Source of the DNA: Spinacia oleracea
Taxonomy: Eukaryota; Streptophyta; Magnoliopsida; Caryophyllales; Amaranthaceae
NCBI RefSeq assembly: GCF_020520425.1
Contig: NC_079488.1
Span: 87,773,285-87,837,284, forward strand
DNA length: 64,000 nucleotides
Reading direction: 5' to 3'
Part shown: positions 1-10,648 of the stretch, piece after piece
How positions within the stretch are numbered: position 1 is the stretch's first letter
How the letters are laid out: each line of letters begins with the position of its first letter
The notes under the pieces: model-generated
What the model saw: the letters and a program-made list of their open reading frames with translations, nothing else
Told to the model about the DNA's origin: nothing
Database searches by the model: none
Position numbers and translations under genes: made by a program

Positions 1-1926
1 ATGACAATATCTATCTCAATTCTCAAATAATGGAAAACCTAACCAACCAAAATAAAACAATGACTTCAATTAAAACCATTCATACAAGGCCAACTATCAG
101 CCATCGTATGAAAGAAAACACGAGCCAAGATCATATACAAGAATCATGACAGTAGAAATTTCACTATTTCCCCTATTTCTTTGTAAGCCATCTAGCGAAG
201 TAGGTCATGTGTAACACAGTCACAGGTGGGGATCCTAGATAGGATGTCTCAACTTCATGCCAAGGTTAGTTGCAGGTTAAATGAGAAGGGTGAAACTGAG
301 AGAATTTCTTAACTCTCAAAATAGATTACCTAAATTTCAGGTTCAGCTGTCACAAACTGTTTGAGTAATTTGTCCCCAAATGCTCGTGAAACGTACTGTC
401 AGAACGCCTCCAACTCTCCAGGTCCCTAGTGTAGTAAAAGAAAGTAAAGGTTAAAGCAGGAGTTGATCATTAATAATTGTCTATTTAACTTTGCTTCAGC
501 CATGTATGCGCAATTACTACGTAGTAAGAAATAGTGAGTTTTTACTTCTCTTTAATTGAATGTGTAATCAAGAAGGTTAAGGTTGTTGTCTGTTTTAGAG
601 TTGAGACCGTGAATCTTTGATTAGTGTATAGTGGTACTCTATGGACTGTGGCGGGTTTTATTCATTGAATGGCAACATGTAAATCTGCAATTTCAATTGT
701 GATAGTATTCTGCAAGTTGATTCTTGGTCTGGTTTAGATCAGCTACAGGTTATTAATTGGGCTCTTGTTAAGGCTGGTTGTACTTGGCTGCTTGCTATGG
801 GCAGGTTCTGGCCGGGATGGTTGGGGGATGGGATAGGCGAATTTGTTGAGTTATTGTCCTGGCCAAAGTTTGACTCATTGACTTTGGTTCAGGCCTAAGG
901 TTGTTGAGTGCTGCAGCATAAGCTTTTTGTGTTCTTTCATTGTTTTTTCTTTGCTTTGTGTTTAAGCTTTTTTGACGTATTTCATTTTAATCACTAGTTT
1001 TTGGTCCATGGATTGATGAATCAGATGAGTAGTACAAATGGCACATAATGCATTTGCTCAATAAGTATTTTGCAATTACACCGAATATTCAAATTCATAC
1101 TTCATGTAAGCTTACTTACATATCACTAATTTTATACCTTGTTGTTGTCTCTTTGTCTTATATCTCACATTCAGGTCTATCCCGGAGCATGGACTGCCAT
1201 TATGGTTTCACTTGACATTTCCGGCATTTTGAATATATGAGCTGAAAACTTGCACTCTTGGTATCGGGGAAAGGAGGTTTATTTAAGTGTTCTGAATTAT
1301 GTAAAGGACAGTTCAGAGGTTCGTTTGCCAGATAACACAATCTGTTGCGGCTTACTATCATCATAACAAAGGTATGATGTTATAAACTTTCCACCTTTAA
1401 ATCCCCTCTTCTCTTATTGTATTGAGTATAAGTTCTTCCAATCATGAGCTTATTAAGAGTTGAAAATATATACTCTGAAGATAACCTTTAAACCTTTTGA
1501 ATGCCATTGATTAATTAAACAAGACTATTGTGATGATAATTTATCTCCAAAATGATGGTTTAATTTCTATATTGCCATTATTTTACCGCATCAATCAATC
1601 TCAGGGGATAGGCTTTTTGGCTATGCAACAACTTTCTTGTGTTAGCAGTACAACGCCGGTTGCTTCAGTTACCTTTTTTTTTCTGTAACTTGATGACAGG
1701 TTTAAAAGACTAAAAGTACAAAAGCCCAATTCTTCATCTTCTTCTCTTCTTGCCAGCATGCAGTATAGAGTGAAAGAACACTAATTACCCCTTCCCCCTC
1801 TCTGTAACGTAATTGGCATTGTTGAAAGTTAGAGTTTGCATTGTTGAAAGTTAGGGTTACATTGATTTTATAATGAACAACACTAATCTCCCTTAAACTA
1901 GATGAGGCAAGTGTCTACAGGGGTAG
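1..1926. other. Non-coding host flank left of the first gypsy element
   Basis: No ORF with a recognisable product is present on either strand. The stretch is AT-rich with pyrimidine-rich tracts. Around 1170-1380 there is a less AT-rich patch bounded by AG-like and GT-like dinucleotides that could be an untranslated exon, but I cannot tie it to a gene. A short direct repeat (gcattgttgaaagttag) occurs twice near 1817-1855. The last five bases (1922-1926, GGTAG) are the left target-site duplication of the element that follows. The locus resumes at 13944. Confidence 0.5.
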
Positions 1927-2348
1927 TGTTCCGGTAGGGAATAGGAACTGTTGGAGAGATCCTGCTGTTTGTATAGTACCGGTATCGAGATCTGTCCTGC
2001 ACAGATAACAATGGTAAACTAGCCTCGGAGGTCATTCGAGGATCCCCCCTCCGATGCTTAAGTCAGGTAAGGTATGGTATATATGTTTAAGGTTATGTGG
2101 AAATGATTGGAATTGCGTACCTTTCGTAATAAATGAGGCCCATATATATAGGCGCGGGTCGGGTGTACGGATCAACATGGGTCCTACCCGATTGATAGCG
2201 ACTCGTTGACTCTTTGGTTGCTCACGTGCCATCCTCCTACCAGCCTTTAAAGGATGCTGGTAAGAATTAAGACTGCTGGTAAGCGTTTGTGCTTGTAGAA
2301 CCTTTTTGGTTAGGGTTAGCTATCGGCCTCCTGGTAGCACCCCGTACA
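1927..2348 (-). repeat. LTR (functional 3' LTR) of the first Tat element
   Basis: 422 bp, TG...CA ends, 418 of 422 bases identical to 13517-13938 by eye. For the minus-strand element this is the downstream LTR. A TATA-like run (catatatatagg region near 2141-2150) reads as a TATA box on the minus strand. Confidence 0.95.
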
Positions 2349-2715
2349 ACTAGCCCCCTCAGAGTGAGTACATCGGGTTGGACTGATGTGCTTGCTCTGA
2401 AAAAAAGGAATCTCCCCCTATAACTAGCCCCCCAAATCGCGTAGTTTGGCGAAATGTGAAGATGTATTTATGCTTTGAATGCTGACTAGCCCCCTCATAA
2501 TGAATCCTGCCTGAACTTTTTGCGAAAGTACGCAGATATAGGAAATAGGGCCACGAGAACTTCCTTGCCGAGAAGACCTTTGGGATGCTGACTAGCCCCC
2601 TTGAGAATTTGGATGCTGACTAGCCCCCTTGATAATTTGGATGCTGACTAGCCCCCTTAAGAATTTGGATGCTGACTAGCCCCCTTGAGAATTAGGATGC
2701 TGACTAGCCCCCTAC
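2349..2715 (-). repeat. Polypurine-tract-like tandem array beside the LTR
   Basis: The first copy, directly beside the LTR, reads on the minus strand as TGAGGGGGCTAGT and is in the polypurine-tract position for plus-strand priming. The same motif (actagcccccT on the + strand) recurs at about 2349, 2422, 2487, 2589, 2617, 2645, 2674 and 2702. The last five form a regular array of about 28 bp whose units also carry gagaatttggatgctg. Only the LTR-adjacent copy is expected to act as the tract; the others look like amplified copies. Confidence 0.75.
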
Positions 2716-3182
2716 CAAAGAATTTGGAATTTGAAAAGTTTTTTTTTTGAATTTGTATCACCTAAATTTGCGACACGTGTAACGCATCTGTGCCTTGCGC
2801 GACGCGTGTCGTACGGTTACTTTTACTACGACGGCTGAGATTTGTTTTGACTTTTCAACTCCCTTTAACTGTAAAATCAACCGTATTTCCGTTTCAACTA
2901 TTTAACTTTTCCTTCTCCCATTTTCAAAACTTTTCCATTCTTGCCTTTTCAAACTCTCTTTCTCTCTTTGCGAAAATTCTTCCTCTTTCTGCAACTGCAA
3001 AAAACCTGAGTGCACCTTCTTCGTCTTCGTTGTTTTTCTGACTTCAAACAGGGTAGACGTCTGTGGAAGTGGTGCTTTTCCGTTTCTGGGTTGCGAACTA
3101 ATTTCTGCGTTTTGAAGGTATAATCTTACTTCTCTTTTATTTCCTCCCTTCCGATATCTTTGGTCTTGCTTTTTAGATTAAA
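2716..3182 (+). promoter_or_regulatory. Putative leader/promoter region of the antisense gene
   Basis: This lies between the polypurine-like array and the start codon at 3183. It opens with an ACGTG-rich patch (acacgtgtaacg, gacgcgtgtcg near 2774-2812). A long C/T-rich, purine-poor stretch (2840-3180) follows, as is common in plant 5' leaders. No clear TATA box is visible. Promoter function is inferred only from position and composition. Confidence 0.3.
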
Positions 3183-6100
3183 ATGTCGAGTGAGTTAGAT
3201 AGTGAGAACGAGTTGAGTGGGGTTGGGTACGATGATGCTGACCTCGCCTCCATATCCGAGGATGCCAATATTGAGGACGACGACAAGCCGTCTACCTCTG
3301 ACTACTTTGAACCTTACTATCGGGATGCTGCTTTTGAATTGCGTGCTCATGTGCGGAAACAGGTACGGGCTGATATTCGTCGTGATTTGAATTTTCTTGA
3401 TAATTTCAAAACAATCCCGGCAGTGGATACTCCCTCTATTGCCCTTGAGTACGAACTTCGATCATGGACGCAATTTATGGACCCTGCCGGTAAGGGTTAT
3501 GGTGATTACGGCACTAACTTTGGTAATGTTGTTATAACTTTTAATCAGGATGCCGTTAGGGGTGCCCATTTGGAGAATGTGGCTGGTGGGAGCCGCCAAA
3601 TGGATGCTGGAGAGGTTAGCAGTCGTGCCAACGATGCTGATGATTCTGCTGGTAGCGATGGGGAAGAGGAGGAGGATATAGGGGATTCGATTTTGGAGTC
3701 CGATGACGATATGGCCCTATTGTGGGATGATGGTGAGGATGTCACCTCTCTCTGCCAGCAGGTTGTGAGGGAGGGAGATTTGGATGTGGATCCGGACTTT
3801 GATACAGAGGAGACGAGGTATAGGGTTGAATGCCCTCCTCCTGCTGACAGTGTTGTCGGCAAAGTTAAACTACTCAAATCTTTTCGCGATAGGGCTATCA
3901 GAGACAACCATCCGCGATGGGCCAAAGAGTATCTGAAGCTGCCTAAAGGGTACCGTCTTGTGGTTCCTGCAGAGGGGAGTGTGATGCTGGATTGTCCTCC
4001 TGCTCACGTTGGTTTGTATGCGCACCATATTGATTTTGGCCTCCGATTTCCTCTTCATCCCTTTATCGTGAAAGTTTTTCGGGCCTGGAACGTATGCTTG
4101 GCGCAAGTAACGCCTCAGGTAGTGAGGAATGTGGTGGCCTTTACCTGGTTGCTGTCTTTTAAGCAATGGCCCCAAACCATTAATCTGTTTAGGCGGTTGA
4201 TTTGGTTGAAGAAATATAAGAAGAAGTCTGGATGGTGGTCTTTTTATACCAAGGCAAGCAAAATGACTGTCAATCCCAAGCTGTCGAGTTGTAAAGATTG
4301 GGAGAAGAAGTTCTACTGGTTGAGAGTGCCATCTGACTTCCCCATTCGGACTCGCTTTCACGTCCCCCGTCCTCATATGAACCATTACCCTATTCGGGAG
4401 CTGGGTTTCAGGGAAAAAAGGGCGCATCAGTTTGTGTCTTGCTTACATGTTGATGCTGGTTTGCAGAAGTCTGTGACTGTTCCTAAGTATTGGTTGCCTC
4501 CGGCCAAGTACATTCTGGCAAATGGGCCGTTGTCTGCAGTCGGCTTGTGCCACACCCATACTCTTGGTATGGTCGTGGGGCTGATAGCTATATCCCCCCT
4601 TTTATTTTGTTTAAGTATGCTTTGTTGTACTGTGTGTATTTTTGTTGTCTGTGTTTGAACATTTATTTGTGCTTCTTACCAGGTCTGCACACTCTTGACT
4701 TTGGTATTCTTGGATTGGGCAAAGACGGTCGTCCTACTACCAATTAGGGGTGGTCATCGGTCCAAACCCGGACCGGACCGGACCGACCCGGACCGGACCG
4801 AAGACCGAGATTTGATAATTTGAGACCCAAAGACCGGACCGATTATGCTTGGACCGAACCCGGACAGGACCGATAAAATCGGTCCAAAACCCGGACCGGA
4901 CCGATTTGGACCGGTTGTAGACCTTTTTCTAAAAATTAAGGTAAAAAAGAAAAAATATATATAAAAAAATCAATTTTTTAAGGCCTTTTTTTGAAGCTAA
5001 AATAAAACATATCACAATATAATAATATTTACAACATATTAAAGGAGAGAATTAACTTTTTAAGTATTTTATATTATATTTTATTAAGAAAAATCGGTCC
5101 GGTCCAAAATCGGGCTTTGGACCGGACCAGACCGGACCGGACCGAAGACCGGAAATTGATATTTCTCGACCCGATGACCGGACCGATTGTCTTCGGTCCG
5201 GTCTGGTCCGGTCTGGGTCGGTCCGGTCCGGTCCATTTTTTCGGTCCGGACCAATTTTTGCACACCCCTACTACCAATAACCCTCCAAATCCGAAAGGCG
5301 TGTTTTCTACCCTATCCAGCTACGCAACCAAGGCGAACAAAAAACATGGTTCATCTCGGGAGGATCCTGTTAGTGAGTCTCCTGTCAAGAGAACAAAAAA
5401 GCTAAGTTCCCTTCCTGCTCCCAAGCCTCTTACTATTCGCGAACCAGCTGTCGCGTCTACCGGCGGTTGGACTGTTGAAATCATTCCTCCAAAAACTTTT
5501 GGTACGACACACACTGTCGGTATTTCTGAAATGGCAGGGGGTTTCAAGAGTTTGGACTGTGGTCGTGGGGCGGTTTTTATTGGTAGGCGTCCCCGTGACC
5601 GCAGTCAGCCTTTTAATCGATCCACTCGGTCTCGCCCTAACGAGTCTGCGCAACCTGCTTCTGACAAGCCTCAAGAGAAAACTCCTGAGAAGGAGCTTGG
5701 GTTGGGTGCGGAGATCAATATTGCTGGCCAAGGGGATGATGCTGCTGGTAATGTTGAGACGAACGATCAGCCTGATGTGATGGTTGTGGATTTGATGACT
5801 CCGAGTCGTCAGAATCAGGAGCAGGAAGTGAATGATACTGACGCTGCTGGTATGCGCCAGAAGACTCCTCCTGTCATGCCTCCTCCAATTGTGCATACTT
5901 CTTCTGGGTATTTCCGTCCTGGTCAGAGTGTTGGTACCAGCTCTGGCTTGAATATGGGGGTTTTTGTTCGTCCTGGGGAGTGGATTGAGAAGACTCCGGT
6001 ACCGCTGACTCCCAGGAAGATGAAGTATTTTGAGGTTCCTCCTGGTGATCCTAACGAGCCTTGGAAGCCCGAGATTGACCTTCTTCGTGGCGAGTCATTG

Positions 6101-6900
6101 CTTACTGATGACTGCAAAGGAGGTGGTTGTATGGGTTGGAGGGCTTTGAAAAATTTGGCCACCCCTCGCGACAACCCTGCTGCTGAGATCGATGCGCCGG
6201 CTGCCCAACATATGAACGATATGCTCAAGGTATGCAGTCAGTATTTACTTTTATAGTATGTTTTGCTCTTATATTTTTTATTTTTTGCTGTTTTTAAAGA
6301 ACTGTCTTTTGTAGGCGTGCAACTCTGCAGTGGAGCTTGTGAAGCTGTACCTCTGCTACCAGGAGCAGAATGAGGAACTCCAGAAGAGGCAGGCTGATCT
6401 GGATAAGCAGGTGGACGATGCCAAACGTGATCTGGACCAGAAGTCCTCTGAGCTGGAAAGGGTTAAAGCACGCAACAAAGAGCTGGAAGGTGTTGCGGAT
6501 AAGCTGACTGCAGAGGAGCTCAAAACCAAAGAGCTGGCTCTGAAGCTGCAGGAGGCAGATGAGAAAGGTCAAAGCTGCTTACAAGACCGGTGCTCGGGAT
6601 GGTGCCTTGCGTTTTACTCAGTCACAGACTTACAGTAAGCGTATCACTGATAGCCATAACGGTGGTTGGTTTGCTGCCCATCGTTGTGGTGTTCATGGTA
6701 TCGGCCTCACCAAGGAGGACTGTGAGGATATCGAGTACGCCTTTCTTGTGGAAGAGAAACACAAGAAAGCTACCGGTTGGGAGACGCAAATTATTCCTGA
6801 AGAGATTATCCAGAATGCGGATCCCTTGACTCTTCCTCCGATTGAGCTGAAAGAGGAGGATTATTTGGATCCTGCCTTTATCTCTTCCAGTACCAACTAG
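3183..6900 (+). pseudogene. Antisense ORF (aORF) of the Tat element: Transposase_28-like protein with coiled-coil tail, interrupted by a MITE
   Basis: This gene runs opposite to gag-pol. Exon 1 (3183-4566) opens with an acidic, Ser/Asp-rich region. It then has a domain at about residues 255-330 (RLVVPAEG... then FRAWNVCLAQVTPQVVRNVV) that matches my memory of the putative gypsy-type transposon family (Pfam Transposase_28). A GT-AG intron at 4567-4682 joins in phase to exon 2 (4683-6229). A second intron (6230-6314) leads to exon 3, a Lys/Glu-rich coiled coil (about 6330-6560), ending at TAG 6898-6900. Two lesions are visible. A hAT-like MITE (4745-5270) in exon 2 introduces an immediate stop. 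A frame change near 6560 separates the coiled coil from the tail (6559-6900). Without the MITE and one target copy, exon 2 would be in frame. The function of this family is unknown. The domain name is from memory and needs a profile search. Confidence 0.75.
4745..5270. mobile_element. hAT-like MITE with GGACCGG-rich ends, inserted in the aORF
   Basis: The termini are TAGGGGTG and CACCCCTA (perfect inverted repeats), flanked by an 8-bp TSD CTACCAAT (4737-4744 and 5271-5278). This is the signature of hAT-superfamily MITEs. Long GC-rich subterminal regions (4760-4920 and 5095-5250) are built from ggaccgg/ccggtcc motifs in inverted arrangement around an AT-rich core (4925-5090). It codes for nothing credible; the ORF starting at 5117 begins inside it only by chance. 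Confidence 0.85.
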
Positions 6901-7239
6901 GCAGATCCTAATCAGGAATGAGGGTGCGGCCAGTCATCACCTAGGTCGTCTTGCGGCTCATCTGGCTTTTTTTAATGATTATTTTATAACGCTCTTTTGG
7001 TACTGGCTGTTTGTGGCACCTTTTGCCTTGGAATATTTATAAGTTTGTTTGTAAAAACTTTTATTAGGTAAAGAGCAGTTTGCATAATGCTCGTTTATCT
7101 AGTGTCGTTTTAACAGCTACCGAACGTTGGTTTGGTGTTGGCTGTCGATTTTACGCTATATGATTATGTTTGTATGTTTATACTGCTGTGCTGTTCCTGT
7201 GTTGCTCTTTATACCAGCTTGCTCTTTATTTTGTTGATT
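6901..7239. other. Spacer after the aORF stop
   Basis: This is the downstream region of the + strand gene before the tandem array. It is T-rich and non-coding, compatible with a 3' untranslated region. I see no other feature. Confidence 0.4.
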
Positions 7240-7935
7240 AGCGATTCGTATCACCTCGAGTCAGCAAGCTGTTAATAGCCTTGCTGACCTATTTTAAAGG
7301 TTTGAATCTAATTCTTTGCTTATACATCACCCCGAGTCAGCAAGCTGGTAATAGCCTTGCTGACCTACTTTAAGGGTTTGAATCTGTATTCTTTGCTTAT
7401 ACATCACCCCGAGTCAGCAAGCTGGTAATAGCCTTGCTGACCTACTTTAAGGGTTTGATTCGTATCACCCCGAGTCAGCAAGCTGGTAATATCCTTGTTG
7501 ACCTACTTTAAGGGTTTGATTCGCATCACCCCGAGTCAGCAAGCTGGTAATAGCCTTGCTGGCTTACTTTAAGGGTTTGAATCTAATTCTTTGCTTATAC
7601 ATCACCCCGAGTCAGTAAGCTGGTAATAGCCTTGCTGACCCACTTTAAGGGTTTGAATCTGTATTCTTTGCTTATACATCACCCCGAGTCAGCAAGCTGG
7701 TAATAGCCTTGCTGACCTACTTTAAGGGTTTGATTCGTATCACCCCGAGTCAGCAAGCTGGTAATAGCCTTGTTGACCTACTTTAAGGGTTTGAATCTAT
7801 ATTCTTTGCTTATACATCACCCCGAGTCAGCAAGCTGGTAATAGCCTTGCTGACCTACTTTAAGGGTTTGATTCGTATCACCCCGAGTCAGCAAGCTGGT
7901 AATAGCCTTGCTGACTTACTTTAAGGGTTTGAATC
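7240..7935. repeat. Hairpin-containing tandem array between convergent aORF and pol
   Basis: Ten copies of a unit containing gagtcagcaagctggtaata occur, starting at about 7258, 7334, 7411, 7472, 7533, 7609, 7686, 7747, 7824 and 7885. Spacings alternate between two lengths, about 61 and about 77 bp; the long form has an extra tattctttgcttatacat-type insert. Each unit holds a perfect 9-bp inverted repeat (GTCAGCAAG ... CTTGCTGAC) around an 11-nt loop. The array sits exactly between the ends of the two convergent coding regions. Confidence 0.9.
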
Positions 7936-8029
7936 TAATTCTTTTGCTTATAATTTCTCGATTTCATTTCATTGGCCATAACAGGCCTGGCTCTATCGGC
8001 CTTTTGGGTTATTGATTACAGTTGATGCT

Positions 8030-8993
8030 TCATACGTAAAACTTTCTAAGGACACTGGCGTTCCATGAATTTTTCAGCGCTACTCCACCCATGTCCATCA
8101 GCCTGAATGCTCCTGGTACGATCTCCTCCCATATCTGATATGGCCCTTCCCAGCTTGGGGTCAGTTTTCCTTGCACCTTTGCCTTACCAGTAGCTGCAGT
8201 TCTTCGTAACACCAAGTCTCCTACTTGTAACTGCCTGTGTTTCACCCTTTTATTGTAAGCCTTGCTGATGCGCTGCTTGTATGCTGCCGACCTGATCTCT
8301 GCTCTAAGTCTGATTTCCGGGAGGAAATCTAACTCTTGTCTTAAGAGCTGGTCGTTCTTATCTTCTTCGTAATGCTGGATCCTGAACGTGGGTAATCCCA
8401 CTTCTGCCTGTATCACTGCTTCTGATCCGAAACAAAGGCGGAAAGGGCTTTCTCCTGTCGCTTCTTTGACAGTGGTTCTATTACCCCACAGTATTTACGG
8501 AACGATATCGGCCCAACAAGCCTTGTAGTCATCCAGCTTTTTTCTCATTGCTGCCAGTATTTGCTTGTTGGCCGCTTCCGCCTGCCCATTACTCTGAGGA
8601 TGACAAACAGATGAGTAGGCGAACTTTACATTGTACAAACCTAGAAAGCTTTGTACTGGTGAGCAGTCAAATTGTACCCCATGATCCATGACGATTGTCG
8701 TTGGTACTCCAAACCTGGTGATTATATTTTTCCATATGAACTTCTTTACCTGGTTTGCCGTGATTTTTGCCACCGGTTCTGCCTCTATCCATTTTGTGAA
8801 GTAGTCTACTGCACCTTTGCAAAGGCAAACTAAAACCCCGCTTGTAGAGTTGACCTCTGATGATTACGAACCAGCATGAGTTCCTTACCAGTTTTCTTGC
8901 CTCCATTCTTTCTATTGGCAGTGTTCCATCCCTCTTGTATGCCCACATAGTGTCATACCATTCGGATTGATTCGTGATTACCATGATGTCCAT
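8030..8993 (-). pseudogene. Integrase remnant of the first Tat element, with internal deletion
   Basis: This is the C-terminal end of the minus-strand polyprotein. The readable pieces are 8993-8667 (joins RNase H to integrase), 8773-8495 (catalytic core with FGVPTTIVMDHGVQFD and HPQSNGQAEAANKQ) and 8416-8030 (C-terminal domain with WEGPYQIW, a GPY/F motif). Compared with the intact copy at 57168-62693, the HHCC zinc finger and the first part of the core, including the first catalytic aspartate, are missing. The junction lies near 8815, where SLPLQRC runs straight into the DYFTKWIE region in another frame. A nonsense codon follows the core near 8493. Integration function is lost. Confidence 0.85.
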
Positions 8994-9883
8994 CCCTTTA
9001 TCTCTGTACTCCTTTGATGCATGACTTCGATCATTACTGATTTGATCAGATCACTTGAGCTGGCCAACTTTGACAAGGAATCTGCCAACACATTCTCCGA
9101 TCGGGGTACTAACTTCATGTCGAAACTTTCCAGTTGGGCTACTGATTGTTTTAGCTTCTCGGCGTACCGTTTCATAGACTCTTCTTTTGCTTCATATTCT
9201 CCTGAAAACTGGTATGCTACCAGCTGTGAGTCAGTTGTCAGTATGACCTTACGAGCACCTGTCGCCAAGCAGATTTGTACCCCAACGATCGCAGCCCCGT
9301 ATTCCGCCTCGTTATTTGATGCATGGAAGGAGAACTTAATAGCATACTCGAACTGGTCTCCTTCTGGTGAAGTGATAATTATTCCTGCTCCTGCCCCTGA
9401 TTTGGTAACAGAGCCGTCTACTGCTACCTCCCATTTTCCTTCCTCCGATTCATCCTCCTGGTAAGAAGCTTCGACAATGAAGTCAGACAGCGCTTGGGCT
9501 TTTATCGCTGTTTTGGGCCTGTACTCCATGTGGAATTCTGATAACTCGATCGCCCATTTTAGGAGTCTACTTGACGTGTCCATTTTTTGCATTGCTCTTT
9601 CCAGTGGGTAGTTTGTGAGGACTTCAATTCCGTGTGCATCGAAATAGGGTCTCAGCTTTCTGGCTGCAGTCAGCACTGCCAAACCCAACTTCTCTACCAG
9701 AGAATACCGCTTTTCTGCTTCTTGCAAGATATGGCTGACAAAGTAAACCGGTATCTGAGTTTTATCCTTCTCTATGATCAGTACTGCGGCCACAGTGTGT
9801 TGAGAAGCAGATATGTATAGTTGTAATGTGTCTCCTTCCTCTGGTCGCGCTATCGTGGGTAAAGTTTGCAGGTGCCGTTTCAC
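8978..9883 (-). pseudogene. Dual RNase H region of the first Tat element
   Basis: This open stretch of 301 codons contains the end of the RT-linked RNase H (LQLYISASQHTVAAVLIIEK, VYFVSHILQEAEKRYSLVEK). A second RNase H follows (VAVDGSVTKSGAGAGIIITS ... SNNEAEYGAAIVG ... TTDSQLVAYQFSG ... ENVLADSLSKLAS). Two consecutive RNase H domains are a hallmark of the Tat lineage. A nonsense codon at about 9924 separates it from RT, and a frame change near 8985 separates it from integrase. Confidence 0.85.
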
Positions 9884-9925
9884 AGCTTCAAACGCTGCTT
9901 TTTCTGTTTCTCCCCACTTGAACTT

Positions 9926-10648
9926 CTAATTCTGCTTTAGTACATTGAAGAAGGGCAAAGATTTATCTGCTGATTTGCTGATGAAGCGAGTTAACGCGAC
10001 CATTCTTCCTGTCAGCTTTTGCACGTCTTTTATGCAACCGGGCTCTGGTAAAGTCATGATTGCTTCTACCTTGGCTGGATTAGCATCAATTCCTCTTTCG
10101 CTTACTAGAAAGCCTAAGAACTTTCCTGACCGGACACCGAATACACATTTCTTTGGGTTCAGCTTCATCCTGAACTTTCTCAGCGTCTCGAAAGTTTCTC
10201 TCAGATCATCAATGTGGTCGCTTGCCAAGCGGCTTTTTACTATCGAATCATCCACGTAGACTTCTATATTTCTCCCTTTCTAAGAAGCAAATACTCTGTC
10301 TACTAGTTTCTGGTAAGTGGCTCCTGCGTTTTTCAACCCAAACGGCATAGCTCTGTAACTGTAAACCCCTGTATCCGTGATGAAAGCGGCTTTCTTTCTA
10401 TCAGTCTTGCACAGGCTGATTTGGTGATACCCTGAGAAGGCATCCAAGAAACTCAGTAAAGCATGACCACTAGTCGAGTCTAACAGTCTATCTATCCGTG
10501 GCAACGGATAGCAGTCTTTGGGGCACGCCCCATTCAAGTTGGTAAAATCTACGCACATTCGCCAACTGCCATTTGTCTTTTTTACCATGACCACGTTGGC
10601 CAGCCATTCAGGGTAGTCACAAGCTTCTATGAACCCGGCTTCTAGCAA
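9926..10648 (-). pseudogene. Reverse transcriptase region of the first Tat element
   Basis: Two pieces are readable. 10648-10280 has EACDYPEWLANVVMVKK, WRMCVDFTNLN, PLPRIDRLLDSTSG, FLDAFSGYHQI and MPFGLKNAGATYQKLVDRVF. 10255-9926 has MDDSIVKS, which completes the YVDD catalytic box, and LNPKKCVFGVRSGKFLGFLV. A TAG stop between them (near 10265) replaces a glutamine codon seen in the intact copy at 57168-62693. The order and motifs are those of Ty3/gypsy reverse transcriptase. Not functional as read. Confidence 0.9.

Noticed and set aside
3183-4658. 491-codon ORF as an independent host gene
   Set aside because: It lies between the LTRs of a TSD-flanked element and fits the antisense ORF class of Tat elements; its C-terminal residues after 4566 are intron read-through.
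5117-6256. 379-codon ORF as a complete gene
   Set aside because: The first 50 or so codons come from the MITE end; the rest is exon 2 of the antisense gene plus intron read-through.
7240-7935. Regularly spaced repeats resembling a CRISPR array
   Set aside because: Spacers are themselves conserved between units, unit lengths alternate between two values, and the array lies inside a plant retrotransposon; it is a tandem repeat.
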